Positions 1 to 6,412 of a stretch of DNA of 10,826 nt are shown piece by piece. Numbering within the stretch: position 1 is the stretch's first letter; each line of letters opens with the position of its first letter. The translations under genes were made by a program, and so were the position numbers. This stretch comes from an uncultured Treponema sp. GTDB taxonomy: Bacteria > Spirochaetota > Spirochaetia > Treponematales > Treponemataceae. Under the pieces are notes generated by a model, which was not told where the DNA came from, ran no database searches, and saw nothing but the letters and a program-made list of their open reading frames with translations. The stretch covers positions 1 through 10,826 of the forward strand of contig CALAEZ010000341.1 of assembly GCA_937891125.1 (NCBI GenBank), read 5' to 3'.

Positions 1-1164
1 GCGGGCATTTTTGTCGATAATCGTGCGCGCAATGTTGCAGTTCTTTCCGATACCAATGTTCGGATTTCCTTTTTCGGCATTTTTCTCTTTCTGCTCGCCT
101 GACTCGTAAAAGTCTGCACCCATGGTAATAACGCCATTGAGCTCGGTGTCGCCTTCGATGATGGTACGCACGCCAATAACCGAATTGTTAATCGCCTTGC
201 TCTTGGTGATGATGCAGCCTTCTGAAAGCAGTGCGTTTTCAATATGCGGGGCGCCATTTACCTTTGGCGGCGGCAGGTTACGCATGTGTGTATAAATAGG
301 ACTTGCTGCATCGTAGAAGTTAAACGGTGGGTTAATCTTGGTAAGGTCAAGCGTTGCGTCATAGAAGCTCTTGATGGTACCAATGTCCTCCCAGTAGCCG
401 TTAAAGATGTAGCTGTTTACTTTCTTTTCTTTGAGTGACATCGGGATAATTTCTTTACCAAAGTCGGTGTAATTGTTGTCCAAAAGCTCTTCCATTGCAT
501 CTGCATTAAAGATGTAGATCCCCATAGAAGCTAAGTATTCTTTTTCTGCCGGCAGGTCTCCGCGTGAGCTTTCAGGAATCTTCCAGTCGTCAATGTTTAA
601 ATCGGGCGCCGGCTTTTCCTTAAACTCGGTAATGCGGTTTTTGCTATTGATTTTCATAATGCCAAAGCCGCTTGCGTCATGGCGGTTGACGGCTGTCGTT
701 GCAATGGTGATGTCAGCGCCGCTTTTAATGTGGCTGTCCATGAATTTTTTTAAGTCCATGCGGTACAGCTGGTCGCCGGAAAGGATGACGTAGTGAGTCG
801 GGTTTTGTGCTCTAAAGTGAATCAGGTTTTTGCGCACGGCGTCGGCTGTTCCTTCAAACCAGCCTGAATGTTCAAGCGTCTGTTCTGCTGCTAGGATTTC
901 AACAAAGCCCTGACTAAAGCGGTCAAAGTTGTAAGAATTGGTGATGTGCAGGTGCAGCGAAGCGCTGTTAAACTGTGTTAATAGATAGATTTTTCGGTAG
1001 CCAGAGTTAATACAGTTAGAGAGGGGAATGTCTACAATGCGGTATTTGCCGCCAAAAGGAACGGCTGGCTTAGAGCGTTCCTTTGTTAATGGATACAAGC
1101 GGGTTCCTTTTCCACCGCCTAAGATGATAGCCAATACACGTGGTTCTGTTGATGAATTTTGCAT
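1..1164 (-). CDS. glgC: Glucose-1-phosphate adenylyltransferase (ADP-glucose pyrophosphorylase), 3' end cut by window edge
   Basis: The enzyme makes ADP-glucose and pyrophosphate from ATP and glucose 1-phosphate, the committed step of bacterial glycogen synthesis in the cytoplasm. The window shows 388 codons with no stop. The family is usually about 420-430 residues, so roughly 35-40 C-terminal residues are missing. Visible signatures are the nucleotide-binding LGGGKGTRLYPLT (about 15-27), SKPAVPFGGKYRIVDIPLSN (31-50), WFEGTADAVR (102-111), LSGDQLYRMD (128-137), EFKEKP (180-185), SMGIYIF (213-219) and YWEDIGTI (258-265). From about 300 the sequence turns into the left-handed beta-helix (hexapeptide) region with repeated I/V-G spacing. 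The ATG at 1164 is preceded by AGGGAG at good spacing. The frame is intact throughout. The gene has its own promoter at 1244-1272, although an EAL-domain gene lies upstream on the same strand. Identification is secure; allosteric properties cannot be read from the sequence. Confidence 0.96.
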   Translation of the reverse strand, partial: MQNSSTEPRVLAIILGGGKGTRLYPLTKERSKPAVPFGGKYRIVDIPLSNCINSGYRKIYLLTQFNSASLHLHITNSYNFDRFSQGFVEILAAEQTLEHSGWFEGTADAVRKNLIHFRAQNPTHYVILSGDQLYRMDLKKFMDSHIKSGADITIATTAVNRHDASGFGIMKINSKNRITEFKEKPAPDLNIDDWKIPESSRGDLPAEKEYLASMGIYIFNADAMEELLDNNYTDFGKEIIPMSLKEKKVNSYIFNGYWEDIGTIKSFYDATLDLTKINPPFNFYDAASPIYTHMRNLPPPKVNGAPHIENALLSEGCIITKSKAINNSVIGVRTIIEGDTELNGVITMGADFYESGEQKEKNAEKGNPNIGIGKNCNIARTIIDKNAR

Positions 1165-1171
1165 AAAGCAC

Positions 1172-1262
1172 TCCCTGTAAGTAATAATGTTTGCGTAATA
1201 AAAGCTTGTTTTGAATTAAACACTTCTTAACAAGTTGAATTTTATTATAAACCTTACAGGGA
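1172..1262. repeat. 10-base perfect inverted repeat bracketing the glgC promoter and ribosome-binding site
   Basis: TCCCTGTAAG (1172-1181) and its exact reverse complement CTTACAGGGA (1253-1262) are 71 bases apart. The promoter-side copy lies between the glgC -35 and -10 boxes. The other overlaps the Shine-Dalgarno bases of glgC. It could be a pair of half-sites for a regulator. Alternatively, in transcripts reading through from the upstream EAL gene it could form a hairpin hiding the glgC ribosome-binding site. Transcripts starting at the glgC promoter would contain only the second arm. Confidence 0.5.
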
Positions 1263-1272
1263 AACTTTGCAA
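1244..1272 (-). promoter_or_regulatory. Sigma70-type promoter of glgC
   Basis: Read on the minus strand, TTGCAA (1267-1272) is followed after exactly 17 bases by a perfect TATAAT (1244-1249). Transcription should begin near 1237, giving a leader of about 73 bases before the glgC ATG at 1164. The arrangement is seen directly; promoter activity is inferred. One arm of a 10-base inverted repeat lies in the spacer between the two boxes. Confidence 0.75.
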
Positions 1273-1287
1273 ATAATTTAAATCTTT

Positions 1288-2709
1288 TTATAGCCTTTTA
1301 AGCAGCGCCTCGTAATCGCTTTGGGGCATCGGTTTTGCGTAGTAATAGCCCTGCACGATGTCGCAGCCCATAGCCTTTAAAAGCTCGCTTTGTGTCGCAT
1401 CCTCAACGCCCTCTGCTACCGTCGTAATCTTGAGTTGCTTTGCCATGCTGATAATCGAGTTGATGATTATCTGCTCTTTTTCGTTGTTGTCATTGGTGTT
1501 AAGGAATTCCTTGTCAAGCTTAATGACATTTGCCGGTAAATCCTTAAGCAGCGCAAGGGAAGAAAAGCCTGAGCCAAAGTCATCGACAGAAATTTCAAAG
1601 CCAGCATTTTTAATTTCGTTCATGGCGCGCAACAGGCGCTCTTTGTTGTCCATCATTAGGCTTTCAGTCAGCTCAATTTCAATTTTAGACGGCTTTATCT
1701 GATACTTGCTTGCAAGCTCGGTGTATTTTTTTGCCACGTCGGGATTATACAGCTGTGCGCGGGAAAGATTGCAGGAAATCGTAATAGGACGCGGACAGCT
1801 GCCGTCAGGACCTGATTTATTGTATTTGTCTAAGAACTGACAGACGCGCTCAAAGACGAGCATGTCGATTTTTTGAATAAAGCCATTTTTTTCAAACAGC
1901 GGCACAAACTGCGCCGGCGGTAACAGTCCCTTTGTCTTATGATTCCAGCGGATGAGCGCTTCTGCGCCGATAACCTCACCAGTCTGGAAATTAAATTTCG
2001 GCTGGAAGAATACTTCAAATTCGTGCTCGTTAAAGGCGCGGTTCATGTCAAGCGTGACATTTTTGTCATGTTCGCTGTCGTGGCGCATTTCCTTGGTAAA
2101 ATAGGTAATGCGGTTGGGATTTAAGCCAAATTTGCCGATGTGGCGCGCCATGTTTGCATTTTCAAGCATGGTGTCAACTTTTTCGCTCATGTCGTCAATA
2201 ACGTAGACACCGGCGCTAAACTCAAGCTGGTAATGCTCCGGCAAAAGATGAGAAAGCTTTGGCTGTATGTTTGTCGCGGTAAGCACGTAATCTTCAAGAA
2301 TTGGGCGGAAATTCGCTTTTATAAGCACGAAAAAGTTATCGGCATAGTTTCTGCAGAACATGGAATCTTCGGGAAGCGTTTCCTGCAGGTGCTCCGCAAA
2401 TACCTGCAGAACCCGCTCTGAAATATCAAGACCAAAGGTGTCGCCAATATAGCGGAAATTATTGATGTCAAGCGAGATGACGGAATACTCTTCCGGTGCC
2501 GCGGTCTGTAAGATGGCTGCAAGCTGCTCACAGAATTTAAGTCGTGTGGGGAAGCCCGTTACTTCATCCTTTGAAAGTAGATTCCGTAGCTTTCTGTGTG
2601 AGAGCAGCGCAAGTATAAAAAAGAAAATACAAATAAGCGCTGCCGTTATAATGATGAGTATACTAAGCGGGGTAAAAGCAAATTGTGTCGAAAGCAACGG
2701 AAAAATCAT
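1288..2709 (-). CDS. Membrane-anchored degenerate-GGDEF/EAL protein, probable c-di-GMP phosphodiesterase
   Basis: This 473-residue protein probably hydrolyses the second messenger cyclic di-GMP at the inner membrane. It has one hydrophobic segment at about residues 13-37. A GGDEF-type domain follows at about 45-205, starting DEVTGFPTRLKF, but the signature is YADNF (122-126) instead of GGDEF, so cyclase activity is unlikely. The EAL domain (about 218-473) is complete: EAL at 250-252, N314 in CNLS, IELTES at 345-350, DDFGSG at 376-381 (D376, D377), K397 in IKLDK, AEGVE at 432-436 and QGYYYAKPM from Q453. These match the metal- and substrate-binding residues of active EAL enzymes. No PAS, GAF or HAMP domain is visible, so the input signal is unknown. 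An in-frame stop lies two codons upstream of the ATG, fixing the start, but the ribosome-binding site is weak. It is divergent from the flagellar rod genes and upstream of glgC on the same strand. Confidence 0.9.
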   Translation of the reverse strand: MIFPLLSTQFAFTPLSILIIITAALICIFFFILALLSHRKLRNLLSKDEVTGFPTRLKFCEQLAAILQTAAPEEYSVISLDINNFRYIGDTFGLDISERVLQVFAEHLQETLPEDSMFCRNYADNFFVLIKANFRPILEDYVLTATNIQPKLSHLLPEHYQLEFSAGVYVIDDMSEKVDTMLENANMARHIGKFGLNPNRITYFTKEMRHDSEHDKNVTLDMNRAFNEHEFEVFFQPKFNFQTGEVIGAEALIRWNHKTKGLLPPAQFVPLFEKNGFIQKIDMLVFERVCQFLDKYNKSGPDGSCPRPITISCNLSRAQLYNPDVAKKYTELASKYQIKPSKIEIELTESLMMDNKERLLRAMNEIKNAGFEISVDDFGSGFSSLALLKDLPANVIKLDKEFLNTNDNNEKEQIIINSIISMAKQLKITTVAEGVEDATQSELLKAMGCDIVQGYYYAKPMPQSDYEALLKRL

Positions 2710-2880
2710 ATACCGTTATCTTAATCCATTTAGCTTAAAATGTAATGAAAATATTTAAGAAATGACATAAATATAGCGTGTTTTAGTGTTTTTTTTTAGG
2801 GAGAGCGACACTAGGATTTAAGAATTCGCAGGTAAATCTGCCATGAAAGGCGCGGAATGCTTTTTTTAGTAAAACTCACC
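2710..2880. other. Divergent intergenic region, T-rich, with a weak hairpin plus T-run
   Basis: This stretch between the EAL-domain gene (minus) and the flgF sigma28 promoter (plus) carries a 9-T run (2789-2797) and a 7-T run (2861-2867). AAAGGC (2845-2850) can pair with GCTTTT (2859-2864, one G-U pair) just before the end of the second T-run. That resembles a weak intrinsic terminator pointing toward flgF, but no gene precedes it on the plus strand. I could not find a convincing promoter for the EAL gene here. Confidence 0.3.
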
Positions 2881-2907
2881 TAAAGCCTTTTTTTGCACTG
2901 CCGATAA
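2881..2907 (+). promoter_or_regulatory. Sigma28 (FliA/WhiG-type) promoter of the flgF-flgG rod operon
   Basis: TAAA (2881-2884), a 15-base spacer and GCCGATAA (2900-2907) match the enterobacterial flagellar sigma28 consensus without a mismatch. Transcription should start near 2914, giving a short leader that contains GAGG (2917-2920) 7 bases before the flgF ATG at 2928. The match and position are seen directly; use by a sigma28 factor is inferred from the consensus and from the flagellar genes downstream. Confidence 0.88.
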
Positions 2908-2927
2908 ATATAGTACGAGGACAAAAT

Positions 2928-3722
2928 ATGATTAGAGGCTGGTACACCGGAGCGAGCGGCATGAACGCTCAGCAGAATCGACTTGACGCAATCGCAAACA
3001 ATCTTGCAAACGTTGACACGGTAGGCTACAAGCGCGATGTTGCGGTAAGCAAGAATTTCAGCGAGCTTTTACTGCGCCGCGTTGATCATGACGGCGTGTA
3101 CACCATTCCTATGGGTTCTGCCGATGTAGCACCGATTATCGGTAAGCTTGGGCTTGGAGTAGAAACAAACGAAAATTACACCGAATTTGAGCAAGGCTCC
3201 TTTCGCTTGACAGACCAGCCGACCGACTTTGCCCTGGGAGACGCGGGCTTTTTTTCCGTGCAGACCCCCGACGGCGAGCGTTATACGCGTAACGGAAACT
3301 TTATCCTCGGAAAAGAAGGCATTTTAGAGACAAAAGAGGGATACCCGCTCTTAGGCGAAAACGGCATTATCCGCCTTGCTGACGATAAATTCCGATTGGA
3401 TCAGGACGGCCTGATTTATGACAGCGAAGGCGAACTTGTTGACCGTGTAAAGGTCGTGCGCTTTGAAAACGAACGCTACTTAAAAAAGCAGGGCGATAAC
3501 CTCTGGGCATCAAACGCAATTTCAGGCGAGGCCTATATTGCAGAGGGAAATGAACGGCCGCGCATGATTCAGAATTATCTGGAGATGAGCAACGTAAACG
3601 TGGTAAACGAAATGGTGCGCATGATTGAGGTAAACCGTGCGTATGAGGCAAACCAGAAGAGCATTCAGAGCGAAGACAGCATGATGGGCACGCTCTGGAC
3701 GCGCGTTGCAACAGTACGATAA
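2928..3722 (+). CDS. flgF: Flagellar basal-body rod protein FlgF (FlgG paralogue)
   Basis: This 264-residue protein is a proximal rod subunit of the flagellar basal body, exported by the flagellar type III apparatus and polymerised in the periplasm; in spirochaetes it would serve periplasmic flagella. The N-terminal rod signature is clear: GWYTGASGMNAQQNRLD, then NNLANVDTVGYKRD (about 4-38). The hook/basal-body core follows, with GDAGFFSVQT and YTRNGNF in the middle. The C-terminal rod domain contains NYLEMSNVNVVNEMVRMIEVNRAYEANQK-type sequence with an MSNVNVVNEM core, ending near a heptad-rich helix. It is the first gene after the sigma28 promoter, with GAGG 7 bases before ATG. The paralogue flgG follows 55 bases later. 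The sequence departs from canonical FlgG (shorter inserts, no IQQGSGV block), so FlgF is preferred, though some annotations call such genes a second flgG. Confidence 0.88.
   Translation: MIRGWYTGASGMNAQQNRLDAIANNLANVDTVGYKRDVAVSKNFSELLLRRVDHDGVYTIPMGSADVAPIIGKLGLGVETNENYTEFEQGSFRLTDQPTDFALGDAGFFSVQTPDGERYTRNGNFILGKEGILETKEGYPLLGENGIIRLADDKFRLDQDGLIYDSEGELVDRVKVVRFENERYLKKQGDNLWASNAISGEAYIAEGNERPRMIQNYLEMSNVNVVNEMVRMIEVNRAYEANQKSIQSEDSMMGTLWTRVATVR
3585..3627 (+). repeat. Near-identical 43-base coding block shared by flgF and flgG (copy 1; copy 2 at 4444-4486)
   Basis: The stretch encoding the MSN-V-x-VVNEMV-x-MI motif is identical at 40 of 43 bases between flgF (3585-3627) and flgG (4444-4486), including third codon positions. 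The protein motif is conserved in the rod family, which explains part of the match. The shared synonymous bases suggest codon bias or gene conversion between the tandem paralogues. Confidence 0.6.
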
Positions 3723-3730
3723 GACCGTGC

Positions 3731-3755
3731 GCTCATTGAGCTTGTCGAAATGAGC
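3731..3755. repeat. Small palindromic element between flgF and flgG
   Basis: GCTCATT (3731-3737) pairs with AATGAGC (3749-3755) around an 11-base loop. The loop and flanks read TGAGCTTGTCGAA, a core I recall from dispersed intergenic palindromes in several bacterial genomes (on the other strand TTCGACAAGCTCA). No T-run follows, so it is not an ordinary terminator. It sits just after the flgF stop and just before the flgG ribosome-binding site. It could be a mobile REP-like unit, an mRNA processing or stability hairpin, or both. Confidence 0.6.
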
Positions 3756-3777
3756 AGGGGATAGGGAGATATAAGAC

Positions 3778-4572
3778 ATGGTAAGAAGCCTTTGGACAGC
3801 AGCAACCGGCATGAACGGACAGCAGTCAAATCTGGACGCAATTTCACACAACCTTTCAAACGTAAACACGACCGGCTACAAGCAGCAGCGCGTTGAGTTT
3901 GAAGATCTTATGTATCAGAATCTTAAGCTTGCAGGTACTCCTGCAACCGAAGATACGGTTACTCCTGTCGGCATTCAGCAGGGAAGCGGTGTGCGCGTCG
4001 GAGCAACTCAGCGCATTTTTACCCAGGGCTCCCTGCAGAATACGGGCGTTGACACCGATGTTGCCATTGTAGGCGACGGCTTTTTTCGCGTGCAGCAGTA
4101 CGATGGAAGCTGGGCTTATACGCGCGACGGCTCGTTTAAGGTGGACTTAAACGGACAGCTTGTAACGTCAAATGGTCTTCGCGTCATGCCGGAAGTGATT
4201 CTGCCGGAAGGCTTTGACTTAAAGACGCTTACGATTAGCGACTCAGGTCGCGTGAGCGTGAAAGTATGGGGCGGCGAAGACCCGGTCGATGTCGCTCAGC
4301 TTGAGCTGTACCGCTTCCCGAACAGCGCGGGCTTAAAAGGCGAGGGTGACAATCTGTATAAGGTGACGCCTGCAAGCGGTGAGGCAATTCCCGGGCGCCC
4401 CGGCTTTGACGGCATGGGCGTTACCAAGCACAAGTTTGTTGAAATGAGCAACGTAAGCGTGGTAAACGAAATGGTGCAGATGATTGTCGCCCAGCGCGCC
4501 TACGAGTTTAACTCTAAAGCCATACAGACAAGCGACAGCATGTTAAGCACGGCTGTAAACCTTAAGCGATAA
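3778..4572 (+). CDS. flgG: Flagellar basal-body distal rod protein FlgG
   Basis: FlgG forms the distal rod, the rigid drive shaft linking the motor to the hook, and is secreted through the flagellar export apparatus. The 264 residues match the usual length of about 260. The N-terminus has SLWTAATGMNGQQSNLD and SNVNTTGYKQQRVEFEDLMYQ-type sequence (about 4-48). IQQGSGVRVGA lies at about 68-78, GDGFFRVQ near 103-110, YTRDGSFK near 117-124, and the C-terminal rod motif MSNVSVVNEMVQMIVAQRAYE near 223-243. GGGAG (3764-3768) lies 9 bases before the ATG. The gene is cotranscribed with flgF upstream and the rod-binding protein downstream, and I see no separate promoter. A 43-base stretch near the 3' end (4444-4486) is 40/43 identical to flgF. 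Confidence 0.96.
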   Translation: MVRSLWTAATGMNGQQSNLDAISHNLSNVNTTGYKQQRVEFEDLMYQNLKLAGTPATEDTVTPVGIQQGSGVRVGATQRIFTQGSLQNTGVDTDVAIVGDGFFRVQQYDGSWAYTRDGSFKVDLNGQLVTSNGLRVMPEVILPEGFDLKTLTISDSGRVSVKVWGGEDPVDVAQLELYRFPNSAGLKGEGDNLYKVTPASGEAIPGRPGFDGMGVTKHKFVEMSNVSVVNEMVQMIVAQRAYEFNSKAIQTSDSMLSTAVNLKR

Positions 4573-4596
4573 GCATAAAAGGACGATAATAAAGTT

Positions 4597-5157
4597 ATGA
4601 ATACAATTACCGGCGGATACAGTTCGATTACTCATGGAGAGTCAGCTTTACAGGGCGCGCGCATTAGCAAGGATAAAAGTACCTTTGACGCGCTCTTACA
4701 AAAAATGAGTGATTCTCAAAAAAACAGCGGAGCTAGCTCGAATGTATCTTCCAGCATGGTCGCAAAAGAAGGTCGCTTAAACGGCGACTATGCAACCGAT
4801 TTTTCAAACAGCTACAGCGGCGCGGACGCAAAAAACGCAAAGCCCGTTCGAGCTGCCGCAAATCAGGCGCACCCAACAGCAAAGCAGGGTACAATTGACC
4901 GCACAAGCGAATTGTATGAAAAATCGCTTGAAATGGAATCGTACCTCGTAAAAATGATGCTTTCTTCCATGCGAAAAACAGTCGTCCGCGTCTCCGGCGA
5001 AAACGATTTTGCCCGCAACATGTACGAAGACATGCTCTACGACGAATATGCCACTAGCATGACAAAAAATGCAGGCTTTGGCCTTGCAGACCAGATGTAT
5101 CTGCAGCTGAGCGGGCAAGCGGGTGTAGACGCAAAGAGCGTGCTCAGCGCAAGCTGA
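4597..5157 (+). CDS. FlgJ-type flagellar rod-binding protein, single domain
   Basis: This 186-residue protein resembles the N-terminal rod-binding half of FlgJ, which caps or chaperones rod assembly in the periplasm. The rod-binding domain is visible at about residues 106-172: YEKSLEMESYLVKMMLSSMR, then NDFARNMYEDMLYDEYA and GFGLADQMYLQL. The first hundred residues are polar and rich in Ser, Ala and Lys, probably flexible, with no signal peptide (export would be by the flagellar apparatus). The muramidase domain found at the C-terminus of enterobacterial FlgJ is absent, so peptidoglycan cutting must be done by another protein. It starts 24 bases after flgG. AAGGA-like bases (4579-4583) lie about 13 bases before the ATG, a rather long spacing, which suggests partial dependence on coupling with flgG. 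No clear terminator follows in the next 150 bases. Confidence 0.85.
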   Translation: MNTITGGYSSITHGESALQGARISKDKSTFDALLQKMSDSQKNSGASSNVSSSMVAKEGRLNGDYATDFSNSYSGADAKNAKPVRAAANQAHPTAKQGTIDRTSELYEKSLEMESYLVKMMLSSMRKTVVRVSGENDFARNMYEDMLYDEYATSMTKNAGFGLADQMYLQLSGQAGVDAKSVLSAS

Positions 5158-5272
5158 TTAACGCTTAGAGATAGGTCGGCTTTCTGCGTCGAATCCTGCA
5201 GTCCAATCGTTCATCGCGTATCGGTAAGCTGTTTATCGTACACCAACAAAGCTTTCACAAAGCGTTCGTCTG

Positions 5273-5311
5273 TTTCCAAATGTTTTCTAATCGTATATAC
5301 TCATCCCTATG
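5273..5311 (+). promoter_or_regulatory. Promoter of ispG with start codon at the expected transcription start (leaderless)
   Basis: TTTCCA (5273-5278), a 17-base spacer and TATACT (5296-5301) form a sigma70-like promoter. The ATG begins at 5309, only 7 bases after the -10 box, where transcription itself would start. No Shine-Dalgarno sequence is present in the preceding bases. The mRNA is therefore predicted to have no leader, or almost none. The same TATACT-N7-start arrangement recurs at 10655-10670. Confidence 0.65.
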
Positions 5312-6412
5312 GAAAAGCAATTTTTGACACCGCGCGAGGTAACTATCGGCGGTTTTGGTACTGTTGATAAAATCGTAATTGGTGGCTCTCATCCTGTTAC
5401 GGTGCAGACCATGTGGAAAGAGGGCATTATCGGTGTAAAAGATGATAAAGAGCGTCTTGAAAAAATCAGAAGCGACATTATTTCGCTAAAATCTTTAGGC
5501 TGTGACATTATTCGTTTTGCCGTTCCTGACATGGAAAGCGCGGAATCTTTCAAGAAAATCTGTGAGATTTCGCCCGTTCCGCTTGTAGCTGACATTCATT
5601 TTGACTACCGTTTAGCTCTAAAAGCACTTGAAGGATCGGTCTCTGTTATCCGCATAAATCCGGGCAATATCGGTAAGCGCGAAAATGTAGAGAAAGTGGT
5701 AAATGCCTGCCGCGACAAAGGAGTTGCAATCCGCATTGGTGTGAACACGGGAAGTCTTCCAAAAGATTTGGAAGCTCAGGTTATTGAAGGCAAAATGAGC
5801 CGCGCCTTAGCTCTTTCTGAAACAGCTGCCCGCGAGGTGAGTGTGTTTGACGAGCTTAACTTTAATCAGGTTGTCGTGAGCATGAAGGCTTCAAGCGTGC
5901 AGGAAACTATTGACGCAAACGAAGCATTTGCTTCTAAATACGACATTCCGCTTCATGTTGGTGTTACCGAAGCCGGCCCTTTAATCATTGGCATTGTAAA
6001 AAGCACGATGGCGTTTACGCACCTACTAAAAGAGGGTATTGGCTCAACAATCCGCGTAAGCCTTTCTTCTAGTCCTGAAAACGAAGTCATTACCGGCCGT
6101 CAGATTTTAACTGAATGTGGCTTACGTAACGGCGGCGTTCAGATTGTCTCCTGCCCGAGGTGCGGCCGCATTGGCTTTGACGTGCACAGCTTTGTTGCAA
6201 AATGGCAGAACAAGCTTCTTGCAATGAACAAGAATATTACGGTCGCCGTCATGGGCTGCGTGGTAAACGGGCCTGGCGAAGGAAAGCACGCAGACATCGG
6301 TATTGCAGGCGGAGACGGCCGGGCAATAATCTTTAAAAAGGGCAAAATAGTGCGCACGATTGACGCAAAAGATGCCGATAAAGTATTTGAAGAGGAACTC
6401 AATTCTTTATGA
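5309..6412 (+). CDS. ispG: 4-hydroxy-3-methylbut-2-en-1-yl diphosphate synthase (flavodoxin/ferredoxin)
   Basis: IspG (GcpE) carries out the penultimate step of the MEP isoprenoid pathway, reductively converting MEcPP to HMBPP in the cytoplasm with a [4Fe-4S] cluster. The 367 residues are the usual length of the bacterial short form. The N-terminal TIM-barrel half shows VQTMWKEG (32-39; usually PVxVQSM), GCDIIRFAVPD (64-74), PLVADIHFDYRLAL (91-104), IRINPGNIG (114-122) and IRIGVNTGSL (141-150). The C-terminal reductase half has the cluster ligands C282 and C285 in SCPRCGR, C317 in MGCVVNGPGE and E324. All catalytic features are present. It is probably translated from a leaderless mRNA and overlaps the downstream TPR gene by ATGA. 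The organism thus uses the MEP route, and the product also feeds the undecaprenyl carrier needed by the WbaP-type enzyme encoded further right. Confidence 0.97.
   Translation: MEKQFLTPREVTIGGFGTVDKIVIGGSHPVTVQTMWKEGIIGVKDDKERLEKIRSDIISLKSLGCDIIRFAVPDMESAESFKKICEISPVPLVADIHFDYRLALKALEGSVSVIRINPGNIGKRENVEKVVNACRDKGVAIRIGVNTGSLPKDLEAQVIEGKMSRALALSETAAREVSVFDELNFNQVVVSMKASSVQETIDANEAFASKYDIPLHVGVTEAGPLIIGIVKSTMAFTHLLKEGIGSTIRVSLSSSPENEVITGRQILTECGLRNGGVQIVSCPRCGRIGFDVHSFVAKWQNKLLAMNKNITVAVMGCVVNGPGEGKHADIGIAGGDGRAIIFKKGKIVRTIDAKDADKVFEEELNSL

Noticed and set aside
1358..2758. Plus-strand open frames opposite the EAL-domain gene
   Set aside because: They carry no recognisable motif and no ribosome-binding site, and they run antisense to a gene with all catalytic motifs intact.
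2710..2780. Promoter for the EAL-domain gene
   Set aside because: Candidate boxes (for example TGTCAT with TACATT) match poorly, so I could not support a specific site.
2845..2867. Hairpin plus T-run before the flgF promoter as an intrinsic terminator
   Set aside because: The stem is only 6 bp with one G-U pair and there is no upstream plus-strand gene. I kept it only as a note in the intergenic entry.
3367..3869. Minus-strand open frames opposite flgF and flgG
   Set aside because: They lie opposite well-conserved rod genes and have Cys/Arg/Pro-rich composition without domains, so they are shadow frames.
5158..5272. Terminator or small RNA after the rod-binding gene
   Set aside because: I found only a 7-base direct repeat (ACAAAGC at 5246-5252 and 5257-5263) and no stem with a T-run.
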